DNA of 64,000 nucleotides from Candidatus Enterococcus leclercqii (GCF_009933135.1 NZ_MAEH01000014.1:186001-250000), one strand, 5' to 3'. Counted from the first letter of the stretch, positions 44,011 to 54,232 are shown. Program-made: numbers and translations. The notes: generated by a model not told the origin, from the sequence alone.

Positions 44011-45711
44011 TTAATCCAGCTGGGTTTCAGGTACCGCCGCTAGATAATCGGCCACGGCTGCAATTGTATCATCCAAGGCACCTTCTTCAAATGGTGAGCG
44101 CAGATGGGCGATTTCCAAGATTTCTAAGAAGGTCTTAGTACCACCGACTTGGCAGATTGCCAAGTAGTCTGACCACGCTGTTTCGTCATGGTCTACTTGG
44201 AATCTCTTCCAAAATTGGAAAGCACAGACTTGCGCCAAAGTATAATCAATATAGTAGAAAGGACTTTGGAAAATGTGACCTTGACGGTACCAGAATAGTC
44301 CGCGATCTAAGTCAGGAATTTGGCTGTAATCACGTTCTGGACAGTATTGTTTTTCTAGTTCCCGCCAACAAGCTTTCCGCTGTTCTGGTGTCCACTGGGG
44401 ATGCTGGTAAACTTCTTGTTGGAAATGATCCACTAAGACACCGTAGGGCAGAAATTCCAAGGCATCGCCTAAATGAGCAAATTTATATTTAGCTGTTTGT
44501 TCTTTGAAGAAGCGATCCATCCAGGGCCAAGCGATGAATTCCATCGACATGGAGTGTATTTCACAAGATTCGAAATTTGGGAAGACGATTTCCGGTTCTT
44601 TTATCCAGCGGGATTCAAAACACTGAAATGCGTGACCAGCTTCGTGGGTCAAGACATCCACATCTCCTGAAGTTCCGTTGAAGTTGGCAAAGATATAAGG
44701 GGATTGGAAGTCGGCAATATAAGTGCAGTAGCCGCCAGATTGTTTGCCTTTTTTACTCAGTAAATCCAACAGGTCATGTTCTTTCATAAAGTCAAAGAAT
44801 TCGCCAGTTTCCGGTGAAAGTTCCCGGTACATTGTTTGGGCCTGATCCACCAGCTCTTCTGGCGTTCCCTGCGGTTTGGCATTGCCGGAAGGATAGACCA
44901 GACTGAGATCATAATTGTACATATGATCCAACTGGTTGCGGTCTTTTTGGCGGTTGTAGAGTTTTTGCGCTTCCGGGACGACTTTTTCCAAGATTTCCTT
45001 CCGATAGGTTTCAATCATGGAGCGGTCATAATCCCAACGATTCATTTTCACATCGGCAAACTGAACGTAATTATCAAACCCCAGCCCTTTGGCAATCTGA
45101 TCACGAACCTGGACCATTTCATCATAAATCGCATCGAATTTGGCTTCATTTTCGGTGAAGAAGGCAGTGGTTGCTTGTGCTGCCTTTTTACGGATGTCTC
45201 TGTCAGTTGATTGAGCAAAAGGTGTCATTTGGGGCAGATTGCGAATTTCGCCTTCGAAATCAATTTGAGCTGATGCAATTAGCTTGCTGTAATCAGAAGC
45301 CAGCTGATTTTCTTTTTGGAAAAGTGGAATCAGCTTTTCATCAAAGAGCTTGACGCGGCTTTCAGCAAAGAGAAAAAGTGTTTCCGGATAAGCGGTTTTC
45401 AATTCTGTCATAACAGGTGAGCTTAAAAGGGCTTGGTAAAACTGAAAGTCTAAAGATTCAAAATGAGGCAGGTATTCATTCCACCATTCATCTTCTTTTT
45501 CATAAAAGCTGTCGTTGGTGTCGATGGAATAACGGATGCTGGCTAGATTCATCGCAGTATCCACGGCAGAACGGAAAGTGTTCAGCTGATCTACCGCGAT
45601 TTTTGCTTCGGCTAATGAAGTTGCCTGTTGCAATTGGGCAACGCTTGCCAGATAGTCTTTTTGGTAGCTGTCAAAGTCCGGACGGGTGTATGTGTATTCG
45701 GAAAATTTCAT
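44011..45711 (-). CDS. M3-family oligoendopeptidase
   Basis: A 566-residue cytoplasmic zinc peptidase of family M3 (PepF-like) that degrades oligopeptides. The zinc motif HEAGH (LTHEAGHAFQC) with a downstream glutamate (NFESCEIHSMSMEFI) is intact. AAGGAGG precedes the ATG at 45711. Shorter than classical PepF (about 600). It stands alone with its own terminator. Confidence 0.92.
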   Translation of the reverse strand: MKFSEYTYTRPDFDSYQKDYLASVAQLQQATSLAEAKIAVDQLNTFRSAVDTAMNLASIRYSIDTNDSFYEKEDEWWNEYLPHFESLDFQFYQALLSSPVMTELKTAYPETLFLFAESRVKLFDEKLIPLFQKENQLASDYSKLIASAQIDFEGEIRNLPQMTPFAQSTDRDIRKKAAQATTAFFTENEAKFDAIYDEMVQVRDQIAKGLGFDNYVQFADVKMNRWDYDRSMIETYRKEILEKVVPEAQKLYNRQKDRNQLDHMYNYDLSLVYPSGNAKPQGTPEELVDQAQTMYRELSPETGEFFDFMKEHDLLDLLSKKGKQSGGYCTYIADFQSPYIFANFNGTSGDVDVLTHEAGHAFQCFESRWIKEPEIVFPNFESCEIHSMSMEFIAWPWMDRFFKEQTAKYKFAHLGDALEFLPYGVLVDHFQQEVYQHPQWTPEQRKACWRELEKQYCPERDYSQIPDLDRGLFWYRQGHIFQSPFYYIDYTLAQVCAFQFWKRFQVDHDETAWSDYLAICQVGGTKTFLEILEIAHLRSPFEEGALDDTIAAVADYLAAVPETQLD

Positions 45712-45953
45712 TAAAAAACCTCCTTAGATTGTTTGCCGAGACAACAGCTGAGAGCCGACTTTCACTTTTTTGTAGTAAAAGCTTCTCTGGTGCTGTTGTT
45801 TCTTTTCAAATGATAGCATAAAGGTGCCTATTTCGATACGATAAACCACAGGGCTTCTCCCCTAATTCCACCTGTTATGGGTGTATTTTCCGTTCACTTA
45901 GGGTAAAATAGGCACAGTGATGAAAATTAAATGACAAGAAATGAGGGAAACCA

Positions 45954-46895
45954 ATGGCGGAATTTGTAACAGTGAGCCAAATGGTCCAGAAATTAAATTT
46001 GGAGGTTGTTTCCGGATCGGAAACAGCGTTGGAGCGCAGTGTCAGAATTGCGGAAATTTCTCGTCCCGGCTTGGAGCTGACCGGCTATTTCAATTATTAT
46101 TCCCATGACCGAATCCAATTATTTGGTTCAAAAGAAATTACCTTTGCTCAGCGGATGATGCCGGAAGAACGGTTGATGGTTTTGCGGCGGATGTGCACCG
46201 AGGATACACCGGCATTTATTATTTCCCGTGGACTGACAGTGCCAGAAGAGATGATTGAGGCTTGTACAGAGCATGATATCCCAATTTTGCGTTCACCGAT
46301 CAGCACTTCGCGTTTGCTAGGAGAAATGTCTAGCTATCTTAGTGCACATCTGGCACCCCGCACTAGTGTTCACGGTGTTTTAGTAGATGTTTATGGATTA
46401 GGGGTTTTGATTCAAGGGGATAGTGGTATCGGTAAAAGTGAGACTGCTTTGGAATTAATCAAACGAGGGCACCGTTTAATTGCAGATGACCGAGTGGATG
46501 TTTACCAACAAGATGAGCTGACCTTGGTAGGGGAACCGCCAGCAATCTTGCAACATCTGATTGAGATCCGCGGCATAGGAATTATTGACGTTATGAACCT
46601 TTTTGGCGCCTCAGCAGTCCGGGGAAGCATGCAGGTTCAACTGTGTGTCTATTTGGAAGCTTGGGCCAAAGACAAAAAATACGACCGCTTGGGTTCAGCA
46701 GACACCTCGATTCAAATTGCTGAAGTAGACGTGCCTCAAATCAAAATTCCAGTGAAAACTGGGCGCAACGTGGCAATCATCATTGAAGTGGCCGCTATGA
46801 ATTTCCGGGCTAAAGCGATGGGCTATGATGCGACCAAAACCTTTGAAGAACGGTTGACACAACTGATTGCCCAAAATTCCGATGAACAGAAGTGA
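45954..46895 (+). CDS. hprK: HPr kinase/phosphorylase
   Basis: This 313-residue sensor phosphorylates HPr on Ser46 when glycolysis is active; HPr-Ser-P then serves as the CcpA corepressor. P-loop GDSGIGKSE (about residues 155-163), H140 in the conserved [12 protein letters not shown] region, and the capping motif [29 protein letters not shown] is placed before the ATG. It heads hprK-lgt-gpsA-galU, conserved in Firmicutes. CcpA is also in this window. Confidence 0.96.
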   Translation: MAEFVTVSQMVQKLNLEVVSGSETALERSVRIAEISRPGLELTGYFNYYSHDRIQLFGSKEITFAQRMMPEERLMVLRRMCTEDTPAFIISRGLTVPEEMIEACTEHDIPILRSPISTSRLLGEMSSYLSAHLAPRTSVHGVLVDVYGLGVLIQGDSGIGKSETALELIKRGHRLIADDRVDVYQQDELTLVGEPPAILQHLIEIRGIGIIDVMNLFGASAVRGSMQVQLCVYLEAWAKDKKYDRLGSADTSIQIAEVDVPQIKIPVKTGRNVAIIIEVAAMNFRAKAMGYDATKTFEERLTQLIAQNSDEQK

Positions 46896-46990
46896 ATGCT
46901 AGTCGGTAAATAAGAAACAAAAAGACAAGGGGATAAAAAAATCAGGCTGGCAATCATTTTGACAGCCTGTACCTTTTGAGGAGGCACATT

Positions 46991-47824
46991 ATGTTTTTGA
47001 CTGTAGTTGATCGGGTGGCTTTTGAAGTCTTTGGTGTGGCTATCTACTGGTATGCCATCATCATCGTTTCTGCCGTTGTATTGGCGATGTGGCTGGCATC
47101 TCGGGAAGCTGTTCGCGTCGGCTTAGGGCCTGACGATGTGACAGACTTTATGTTGGTGGGACTACCACTGGCTTTAATTGGCGCTCGTCTGTACTTTATT
47201 TTATTTGATTTGAAACCTTATCTGGAAGATCCAATCCAGATTTTTAATGTTCGTTCCGGCGGATTAGCAATTTACGGCGGTTTGATCGCCGCTGTGATTT
47301 GGTTGTATTTCTTTTGTCGCAAAAAGAAAATCAATATGTGGACATTCCTTGATATTGCAGCACCGACAGTTATTTTGGCACAAGGTATCGGTCGTTGGGG
47401 CAATTTTATGAACCACGAAGCCTATGGTCCAGTAACAGACCTGACTTTTTTGGAAAAACTCCACCTGCCGAGTTTTATTATCGACAATATGTATATTGAT
47501 GATGCTTATCGCCAACCGACGTTTTTATATGAATCTGTTTGGAATGTAATTGGTTTTTTGATTCTGATCATTTTGCGAAAGCGAAAGATTTTCAAACAAG
47601 GGGAAGTTTTCCTGGCCTATGTTATCTGGTACAGTTTTGGCCGTTTTTGGATTGAAGGGTTGCGCGAAGACAGTCTGTATCTGTTTGGTCCTATCCGTGT
47701 TTCGCAAGTCCTGTCGCTGATTTTGTTTTTCGGTGGTCTGGGAATTTTATTCTATCGTCGCAAGACAGAGCCGCAGCTGCCTCGCTATGATCGCAGCCAC
47801 GGCACAAATGAATACTTGTTGTGA
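46991..47824 (+). CDS. lgt: Prolipoprotein diacylglyceryl transferase
   Basis: A 277-residue membrane enzyme with seven hydrophobic segments that attaches diacylglycerol to the lipobox cysteine of prelipoproteins (such as PstS here). The signature GIGRWGNFMNHEAYG is clear, with GGLAIYGGLIAAV upstream. GAGGAGG precedes the ATG at 46991. Second gene of the hprK operon. Confidence 0.95.
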   Translation: MFLTVVDRVAFEVFGVAIYWYAIIIVSAVVLAMWLASREAVRVGLGPDDVTDFMLVGLPLALIGARLYFILFDLKPYLEDPIQIFNVRSGGLAIYGGLIAAVIWLYFFCRKKKINMWTFLDIAAPTVILAQGIGRWGNFMNHEAYGPVTDLTFLEKLHLPSFIIDNMYIDDAYRQPTFLYESVWNVIGFLILIILRKRKIFKQGEVFLAYVIWYSFGRFWIEGLREDSLYLFGPIRVSQVLSLILFFGGLGILFYRRKTEPQLPRYDRSHGTNEYLL

Positions 47825-47863
47825 TCTTCAAGGATGCAACAAGATTATCAAGGAGGAACTATT

Positions 47864-48883
47864 TTGAATCAAAAAATTGCAGTTTTAGGCCCTGGTTCTT
47901 GGGGAACCGCATTGGCACAAGTTTTAGCTGAAAATGGACACGACGTTCGTATTTGGGGAAATCTGCCCGCACAGATTGATGAAATCAACACCTATCATAC
48001 CAATCGCCACTATTTGCCGGATGTGAAAATCCCTGAAAGTATCACTGCACATAAAGAGCTCACAGATGCGATTGCAGATTGTGATGCAGTTTTGTTCGTT
48101 GTACCGACTAAAGCCATTCGAGTTGTCGCACAAGAATTCGCTCAAAAAGCGAAAAATACGCCAGTTATTATTCACGCCTCAAAGGGCTTGGAGCAAGGCT
48201 CTCATAAACGTATTTCTGAGGTTCTGATTGAAGAAATTCCAGCAGATAAACGCAAAGCAGTCGTGGTATTGTCTGGGCCAAGTCATGCCGAAGAAGTGGT
48301 AAAACACGACATTACGACAATCACAGCCGCCAGTACAGATGATGCAGCGGCCAAATATGTACAAGATCTGTTCATGAACGATTACTTCCGCATCTACACC
48401 AACGATGATGTAATCGGTGTTGAAACCGGTGCTGCATTGAAAAACATCATCGCAATTGGGGCAGGTGCAATCGCTGGTTTGGGCTTTGGTGACGATGCCA
48501 AAGCGGCCATCATGACCCGTGGCTTAGCGGAAATCAGCCGCCTAGGTGTCGCGATGGGGGCCAATCCGTTGACTTTTATCGGTCTTTCCGGTGTGGGTGA
48601 TCTGATTGTAACGTGTACCAGTGTCCATTCTCGTAACTGGCGGGCGGGCAATCTCTTGGGTAAAGGTCACAAGCTGGAAGAAGTTCTGGACAACATGGGG
48701 ATGATCGTAGAAGGCGTTTCTACCACTAAAGCTGCCATGGAGCTGGCACAACAGTTGAATGTCGAAATGCCGATTACAGAAACAATCTATGGTGTTTTGT
48801 ACGAAGGCGACGATGTCAAAGATGCCGCGAAGAATATCATGCTAAGAGATGGCAAAGAGGAAAACGAATTTTCTTTGGAATAA
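47864..48883 (+). CDS. gpsA: Glycerol-3-phosphate dehydrogenase [NAD(P)+]
   Basis: This 339-residue enzyme reduces dihydroxyacetone phosphate to sn-glycerol 3-phosphate for phospholipid synthesis. NAD(P)-binding [18 protein letters not shown], conserved substrate-site lysine in [13 protein letters not shown], and [10 protein letters not shown]. The start is TTG at 47864 with AAGGAGGAA 6-7 nt upstream, giving the usual [14 protein letters not shown]. Third gene in the hprK operon. Confidence 0.95.
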   Translation: MNQKIAVLGPGSWGTALAQVLAENGHDVRIWGNLPAQIDEINTYHTNRHYLPDVKIPESITAHKELTDAIADCDAVLFVVPTKAIRVVAQEFAQKAKNTPVIIHASKGLEQGSHKRISEVLIEEIPADKRKAVVVLSGPSHAEEVVKHDITTITAASTDDAAAKYVQDLFMNDYFRIYTNDDVIGVETGAALKNIIAIGAGAIAGLGFGDDAKAAIMTRGLAEISRLGVAMGANPLTFIGLSGVGDLIVTCTSVHSRNWRAGNLLGKGHKLEEVLDNMGMIVEGVSTTKAAMELAQQLNVEMPITETIYGVLYEGDDVKDAAKNIMLRDGKEENEFSLE

Positions 48884-48914
48884 ATAAGCAGAAGACAAAC
48901 GGAGGGGTAAAGCT

Positions 48915-49832
48915 ATGAAAGTAAAAAAAGCCGTAATTCCAGCTGCCGGACTGGGGACTCGTTTTTTACCGGCAACTAAAGCGATGGCTAAAGAGATGCT
49001 TCCAATTGTCGATAAACCGACAATCCAATTCATCGTTGAAGAAGCGCTGAAATCTGGCATCGAGGACATCTTGATTGTTACCGGGAAGGCCAAACGTCCT
49101 ATTGAAGATCATTTCGATGCCAACATCGAGTTGGAAACGAACTTGAAGGAAAAAGGCAAGACAGATCTTTTGAAATTAGTGGAAGAAACCACCGATGTCA
49201 ATCTGCACTTTATTCGCCAGTCTCATCCAAGAGGTCTCGGCCATGCTGTTTTACAAGCCAAAGCCTTTGTAGGTAACGAGCCTTTTGTCGTGATGCTGGG
49301 AGACGACTTGATGGAAGATGATATACCGTTGACCAAACAACTAATCAATGACTATGAAAAAACGCATGCGTCCACGATTGCGGTGATGAAGGTTCCTCAT
49401 GAGGAAACATCGAAATACGGAATCATCGATCCGGAAGCAGAAGTGGAACCGGGCCTTTTTAACGTCCGTAACTTTGTCGAAAAACCTGCGCCAGAAAAGG
49501 CACCCAGTGATTTGGCCATCATCGGCCGCTACTTGCTGACACCGGAAATTTTTAACATTTTGGAAAATCAAGCACCAGGCGCCGGTAACGAAATTCAATT
49601 AACCGATGCTATCGATACATTGAACAAAACACAGCGAGTATTTGCTCAAGAATTCAAAGGAACGCGTTATGACGTGGGCGACAAATTTGGATTTATGAAA
49701 ACCAGTATCGAATACGGCTTGAAACATCCTGAAGTCAAAGATGAACTTCGACGTTATATCAAAGACCTGGGCCTTGAGTTGGCAAAAACGGACGGGGACT
49801 TAACACCTGTTACTGAGAAAAAAGAAAAATGA
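48915..49832 (+). CDS. galU: UTP-glucose-1-phosphate uridylyltransferase
   Basis: A 305-residue enzyme making UDP-glucose from UTP and glucose 1-phosphate, needed for glycolipids, teichoic acid decoration and capsule. Nucleotide-binding [19 protein letters not shown] and the sugar-phosphate loop [19 protein letters not shown] are seen. GGAGGGG lies before the ATG. Last gene of the operon, 31 bp after gpsA. Confidence 0.96.
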   Translation: MKVKKAVIPAAGLGTRFLPATKAMAKEMLPIVDKPTIQFIVEEALKSGIEDILIVTGKAKRPIEDHFDANIELETNLKEKGKTDLLKLVEETTDVNLHFIRQSHPRGLGHAVLQAKAFVGNEPFVVMLGDDLMEDDIPLTKQLINDYEKTHASTIAVMKVPHEETSKYGIIDPEAEVEPGLFNVRNFVEKPAPEKAPSDLAIIGRYLLTPEIFNILENQAPGAGNEIQLTDAIDTLNKTQRVFAQEFKGTRYDVGDKFGFMKTSIEYGLKHPEVKDELRRYIKDLGLELAKTDGDLTPVTEKKEK

Positions 49833-49964
49833 TTCGTTGTCACAAAGTTTGAAACAATCGTCGTAACCAGAGGCTTAGAAAGTGAGCAGAACCAAAGTAG
49901 CAGGCGCAATCTTTCTGATGCCCGGATTCAAAGTAAATCAGACTAAACCAGAGTAACGCAACAG

Positions 49965-50008
49965 GCGGCTATTTTCCATTGAAAACTAGTGGAAGATAGC
50001 CGCTTTTT
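49965..50008 (+). terminator. Terminator of hprK-lgt-gpsA-galU
   Basis: GCGGCTATTTTCCA (49965-49978) pairs with TGGAAGATAGCCGC (49990-50003, one G-T), followed by five T. Confidence 0.93.
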
Positions 50009-50308
50009 CGTGACCAATCTCTCAAATGTTTTGGACTGTCTTTTACTTTTGCTTGTTACACGCAGGCAAAAAAGGGGAGGAGAGGCTTTCATAAACAAGG
50101 GCGCATACTTTGTCTGTTGGACTTTTCAAATGGGCAGTTAATCGGCAGAAAAGATCCCTGTGAGATAGTCGCTAAAAGAAGCGACGACAAACAGCAGGGA
50201 ATGTCGCAGAAAAAGTCATTAAAAACCTGATTTACGGGTATTTTATTTGTGATTGATTTACGGTAATGATATTCTTGAACTATGTAGAAGCAGAAGGGAG
50301 CCGAAGTT
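50009..50308. other. Intergenic region before the DUF948 gene
   Basis: It contains a structured element: TCCCTG (50155-50160) and CAGGGA (50195-50200) enclose GTCGCT-AAAAGA-AGCGAC, with no T-run. TTGATTTACGG and TGATATTCT near 50230-50275 may belong to a promoter. No gene was found on either strand; the minus-strand frame at 50089-50649 is a shadow. Confidence 0.5.
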
Positions 50309-50737
50309 ATGAGCGGAGGAGAGATCGCGGCGTTGATCGCCGCTGTGGCATTTGCGGTATTGGTAGTTTTTCTTGTTCGAGTACTGATGCAAGTATCAAA
50401 AACAGTGACAAAGGTTACACAAACAGTCGAGGAGGCCAATACGACGATTCGCGTAGTAACCAAAGATGTCGACGTTTTATCAAGTGAAGTAGAAGGACTG
50501 TTGGTGAAGACCAATGCGCTATTAAATGATGTCAATGGTAAAGTAGCAACGATTGATCCGTTGTTTACGGCAGTCGCTGATCTTAGTGAAAGTGTCTCCG
50601 AGTTAAACAACTCCGGAAAACAGGCAATCTCCAAACTGGGAGCAGTCACTAAAACGACAGCTCAGGCGACGGTTGCCGGAAAAGTTGGTCAGACGGCCAT
50701 GAAATTTTTCAAAGAGCGCAACAGTAAAAAAGGTTAA
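50309..50737 (+). CDS. DUF948-domain membrane-anchored protein
   Basis: A 142-residue protein with one N-terminal membrane helix (about residues 5-27) and a long helical region of hydrophobic-heptad character (VSKTVTKVTQTVEEANTTIRVV...), the DUF948 family; paralogues are general-stress proteins such as YtxG. GAAGGGAG lies before the ATG. It is followed by a YtxH gene 72 bp downstream, a common pair. No function is assigned beyond envelope-stress association. Confidence 0.88.
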   Translation: MSGGEIAALIAAVAFAVLVVFLVRVLMQVSKTVTKVTQTVEEANTTIRVVTKDVDVLSSEVEGLLVKTNALLNDVNGKVATIDPLFTAVADLSESVSELNNSGKQAISKLGAVTKTTAQATVAGKVGQTAMKFFKERNSKKG

Positions 50738-50809
50738 GTAAGTATCCGGCGTGGCGATCTACTATTAGATTACCAGCCTTAAAAAAGCAAGTATATGGAG
50801 GGATAGGAA

Positions 50810-51466
50810 ATGGGTAAAACAGGTGGATTTTTATTAGGCGCCGTAATCGGTGCCAGTGCAGCAGCAGCGGCAGCATTGTTATTAGCTCCTGAATCAGGAA
50901 AAGAATTGCGAGAAAAATTGGCAGCGAGAGCAGATGATTTTTTGGATACTGTCAGTGATTATACCGATGTTGTCAAAGAAAAGAGCGGTGATTTGACAGA
51001 AGTTGCCAAAGACACAGCTGTGAAATTTAGCCAACAAGCCGAAGATTTGGCGGGTAATATCAAAGATAAAACGGCAGATTCCTTTGATAATCTCCACGAA
51101 GGTTCCGGGGATTTATTGGAAAACCTGAAAAAGCAGACTGGCGACTTGTCCCAACGTTTCAAAAAATCAGCTGATGAGCTGAAAGAAGAAGGTTCCAATC
51201 TGGCAGATGAGGTACAAGACAGCATGGAAGACATTGTGATTGATGTTAAAGATGCAACGGGTGATTTTAAGGAAACAGCCGCGGATGCTGTAGACGAGGC
51301 GAAACCCGTAGTCGATGACCTGAAAGCCGAAACCCAAGCTGCAGCTGCGGATTTAAAAGATACTGCGACTGAAAACACGATAGAAGCGAAAGAATCATTT
51401 GAAGATGCCGCTGCCGATTTAAAAGAAGTCATGGAAGAAAACAATCCTGACCAAGGAGATGCCTAA
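50810..51466 (+). CDS. YtxH-domain protein
   Basis: A 218-residue protein: an N-terminal hydrophobic Ala-rich segment (GAVIGASAAAAAALLLAPES) typical of YtxH, then about 190 residues of acidic amphipathic helix with 11-residue-like periodicity (repeated DLKD, DLAD, DDL), resembling LEA/apolipoprotein-like proteins. Length exceeds typical YtxH (about 100-150). ATGGAGGGATAGG precedes the ATG. A stress-protein role is inference from the family. Confidence 0.85.
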   Translation: MGKTGGFLLGAVIGASAAAAAALLLAPESGKELREKLAARADDFLDTVSDYTDVVKEKSGDLTEVAKDTAVKFSQQAEDLAGNIKDKTADSFDNLHEGSGDLLENLKKQTGDLSQRFKKSADELKEEGSNLADEVQDSMEDIVIDVKDATGDFKETAADAVDEAKPVVDDLKAETQAAAADLKDTATENTIEAKESFEDAAADLKEVMEENNPDQGDA

Positions 51467-51556
51467 GAAAAACTTCCATGATAAAAGGAAATAGGTCGGG
51501 ATAATCGTCCTGTCACCATCCTACAAAGTGAAAAACATCAATATAAGCCTCAAGTA

Positions 51557-51604
51557 AAAATCCCAGTCATTTCCATTAAACACAATGGAGATGATTGGGA
51601 TTTT
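51557..51604. terminator. Bidirectional terminator between the YtxH gene and pepQ
   Basis: AAAATCCCAGTCATTTCCATT (51557-51577) pairs with 51584-51604 over 21 positions, two of them G-T, with a 6-nt loop. T- and A-runs lie at the two ends, suited to ending both convergent transcripts. Confidence 0.9.
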
Positions 51605-51683
51605 CACTGTTAAAAACTTCAAAGGTACAATGCAAATAAACGATGAAACTATCTTTTTATACTTAGTTATCTTAGAGTCAAAA

Positions 51684-52787
51684 TCAATCCAAGACGATGA
51701 GCTGCTTATCAGTTTTAGTGAAAGGAACACAGCCGTCTGAAGTGACATAGACACAGTCTTCGATCCTGACGCCGACTTTACCGGGAATGTAGATGCCTGG
51801 TTCCAAAGAAAAGCACATGCCTTCTTCAATCACCAGGTCGTTACCGGCGACTAGCGAAGGAAATTCATGGACAGTGGTGCCAATCCCGTGTCCCAGTCGG
51901 TGATTGAAATACTCGCCGTAGCCAGCTTCAGTAATCACATCACGAGCAATCTGATCCAATTGTGCAGCAGTCACGCCAGGACGAACGGCTTTTTCTGCTG
52001 TCAGTTGTGCATTTAAAGTCAGTTCGTAGATTTCCCGCTGAAAAGCAGTCGGCTCTTTGAAGGCAACTGTACGGGTGGCATCACTACAATAGCCATTCCA
52101 GATAGTACCAAGGTCAAAAAGTACCAATTCATGAGGTTTCACTGTATTTTTACCTGGTTCGCCGTGGGGACTGGCAGCGTTGGTCCCCGCTAAGACCATC
52201 GTATCAAAACTCATATGAGAGACACCCCGGCGTTTCAATTGATATTCGATTTCCGCGACGATTTCCGCTTCTTGTGCCCCTTCTTTGACTGCCGCAAATC
52301 CGATTTCAAAGGCAACATCTGCCCAGTTACCGGCTTCAAGCATCGTTTGAATTTCTGCCTCGGTTTTGATGAGCATCAATTTTTGCAAAGTAGGGGTCAG
52401 ATCAAAGGAAAAGTCACATTGGGGGAACATTTTTTGCAGCAACTCAAAGCGATCGACAGTTAAGGCATTTTTCTCCAATGCCATCTTAGCTGGTTTGCCA
52501 TAGCGGTCATTGATGGCTGACTGAATCATTTGCCACGGATTTTCGCTATCCAGGTAACCAAGGACATCATAAGGCCAGCTGCTGTTTTGAGCATCTTCTA
52601 CTTCCAAAGCCGGTGTGAACAAAAATGGATCGCCATCGATCGGGATGAACAAGGCAAGGATCCGTTCGTGGGGATCGCTGGCATAGCCGCTCAAATAGGC
52701 GATGTGACCAGGATCAGTGACGTAAGCCAAGTCTGCATGGTTTTGCGAGAGGGCACTACGCAGTTGGGAAATTTTTTCTTGATTCAT
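51684..52787 (-). CDS. pepQ: Xaa-Pro dipeptidase (M24 family)
   Basis: A 367-residue M24 metallopeptidase that splits dipeptides with C-terminal proline. The N-terminal creatinase-like domain (about 1-130) is followed by the pita-bread domain; metal ligands are in LFDLGTIWNGYCSDATR, HRLGHGIG, LEPGIYI and GVRIEDCV. The ATG at 52787 follows AAGAGG. It is divergent from ccpA, the arrangement known from lactobacilli and enterococci. Confidence 0.93.
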   Translation of the reverse strand: MNQEKISQLRSALSQNHADLAYVTDPGHIAYLSGYASDPHERILALFIPIDGDPFLFTPALEVEDAQNSSWPYDVLGYLDSENPWQMIQSAINDRYGKPAKMALEKNALTVDRFELLQKMFPQCDFSFDLTPTLQKLMLIKTEAEIQTMLEAGNWADVAFEIGFAAVKEGAQEAEIVAEIEYQLKRRGVSHMSFDTMVLAGTNAASPHGEPGKNTVKPHELVLFDLGTIWNGYCSDATRTVAFKEPTAFQREIYELTLNAQLTAEKAVRPGVTAAQLDQIARDVITEAGYGEYFNHRLGHGIGTTVHEFPSLVAGNDLVIEEGMCFSLEPGIYIPGKVGVRIEDCVYVTSDGCVPFTKTDKQLIVLD

Positions 52788-52952
52788 AAAGCATCCTCTT
52801 TTCCGATTCATAAATCACCCCCCGCTTGTTAACAAAAACGTAAGCTGGCAAACGAGGTGGCTGTCTTGCAAGTCGTTTCTATTATAGCATGATAAGATCA
52901 AAAGAATAATTGAAAGAAACAGTTAGTTTTCATGAAAATGGGAATAAAACGG

Positions 52953-52981
52953 TTGCATTCTTTGAAATAACATGATATTCT
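52953..52981 (+). promoter_or_regulatory. Probable ccpA promoter
   Basis: TTGCAT (52953-52958), a 17-bp spacer and TATTCT (52976-52981). No convincing cre site was found in the 245-bp pepQ-ccpA gap. Confidence 0.5.
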
Positions 52982-53033
52982 TACCTAGAAATGTAAATCA
53001 GATTTTCTGAAAATGAAAAAAAGGAGCATAAAT

Positions 53034-54035
53034 ATGGATAAACAAACTATTACAATCTATGATGTTGCACGGGAAGCCAACGTTTCAATGGCAACCGTTT
53101 CACGGGTGGTCAATGGGAATCCTAACGTTAAACCAGCCACTCGTAAAAAGGTTCTAGAGGTCATTGATCGTCTGGATTACCGTCCCAATGCCGTGGCTCG
53201 TGGGCTGGCCAGCAAAAAGACAACAACTGTCGGGGTGATTATCCCTGATGTCAGCAACATGTTCTTCTCTTCTTTGGCGCGGGGGATTGACGATGTTGCC
53301 ACCATGTACAAATATAACATCATTTTAGCCAACTCTGACGGCGACAGCCAAAAGGAAGTCAATGTCTTGAACAACTTGTTGGCAAAACAAGTAGATGGCG
53401 TTATTTTCATGGGTCATCGAATTACCGATGAAGTACGAGGCGAATTTTCTCGTTCTAAGACACCAGTAGTTTTGGCAGGCTCCATCGATCCCGATGAACA
53501 AGTTGGCTCTGTCAATATTGATTACACTGCAGCAACCAAAGATGCAGTTGATTTGTTGGCGAAAAACGGCAACCAGAAGATTGCTTTTGTCAGCGGCGCG
53601 CTGATTGATCCAATCAATGGTCAAAACCGCTTGAAAGGGTACAAAGCAGCATTGAAAGAAAATAATTTGGAGTACAATGAAGGACTGATCTTCGAAGCTA
53701 AATACAGCTTTAAAGACGGCTTAGGTTTGGTAGAACGCATCCTAAACAGTGGTGCAACTGCAGCTTACGTCACTGATGATGAATTAGCTATCGGAATTTT
53801 GGACGGTTTGATTGATGCCGGCAAGAAAATTCCGGAAGACTTTGAAATCATCACCAGCAACAATTCTTTATTGACAGATGTCGCTCGTCCACGGTTGTCA
53901 TCAATCACACAACCTTTGTATGATTTAGGTGCCGTATCGATGCGCCTGTTGACAAAAATGATGAATAAAGAAGATGTAGAAGAAAAAAGCATCATCTTGC
54001 CATATGGTATTGATGAAAAAGGCTCAACTAAATAA
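53034..54035 (+). CDS. ccpA: Catabolite control protein A
   Basis: This 333-residue LacI/GalR regulator is the master regulator of carbon catabolite repression, binding cre sites with HPr-Ser46-P. The helix-turn-helix TIYDVAREANVSMATVSRVV (residues 5-24) is intact, followed by the sugar-binding-like core. AAAGGAG precedes the ATG at 53034. HprK, which makes the corepressor, is encoded 7 kb away. Confidence 0.96.
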   Translation: MDKQTITIYDVAREANVSMATVSRVVNGNPNVKPATRKKVLEVIDRLDYRPNAVARGLASKKTTTVGVIIPDVSNMFFSSLARGIDDVATMYKYNIILANSDGDSQKEVNVLNNLLAKQVDGVIFMGHRITDEVRGEFSRSKTPVVLAGSIDPDEQVGSVNIDYTAATKDAVDLLAKNGNQKIAFVSGALIDPINGQNRLKGYKAALKENNLEYNEGLIFEAKYSFKDGLGLVERILNSGATAAYVTDDELAIGILDGLIDAGKKIPEDFEIITSNNSLLTDVARPRLSSITQPLYDLGAVSMRLLTKMMNKEDVEEKSIILPYGIDEKGSTK

Positions 54036-54045
54036 GCTGTCGTAG

Positions 54046-54084
54046 AAAAAGCGTCTCCCGATTATTTGTGGGGGACGCTTTTTT
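54046..54084 (+). terminator. Terminator after ccpA
   Basis: AAAAAGCGTCTCCC (54046-54059) pairs with GGGGGACGCTTTTTT (54070-54084). Confidence 0.93.
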
Positions 54085-54095
54085 GAAAGGCTTAA

Positions 54096-54206
54096 GCGCA
54101 AAAAGACGGCGACTTTCCAATGATTTTTAGGAAAGATCGCCGTCTTTTTTGGCTCACATTTGGTAGTGCTGGCTTTGTAGCGATCGCTAATGATTGCTAC
54201 AAAGCC
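54096..54206 (+). repeat. Dispersed hairpin-tail repeat, copy C (partial, diverged)
   Basis: The stem AAAAGACGGCGA..TTTCC / GGAAA.ATCGCCGTCTTTT (54100-54150) is followed by GGCTCACATTTGGTAGTGCTGGCTT, which parallels the stem and the CACGTTTGGT..TGTTGGCTT of copy B. Its end differs: GGCTTTGTAGC (54171-54181) and GCTACAAAGCC (54196-54206) form a perfect 11-bp inverted repeat containing the palindrome TAGCGATCGCTA. Located between convergent ccpA and pbp1A. Confidence 0.55.
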
Positions 54207-54232
54207 ACTACGCAGTCGCTCTATTCAATAGC

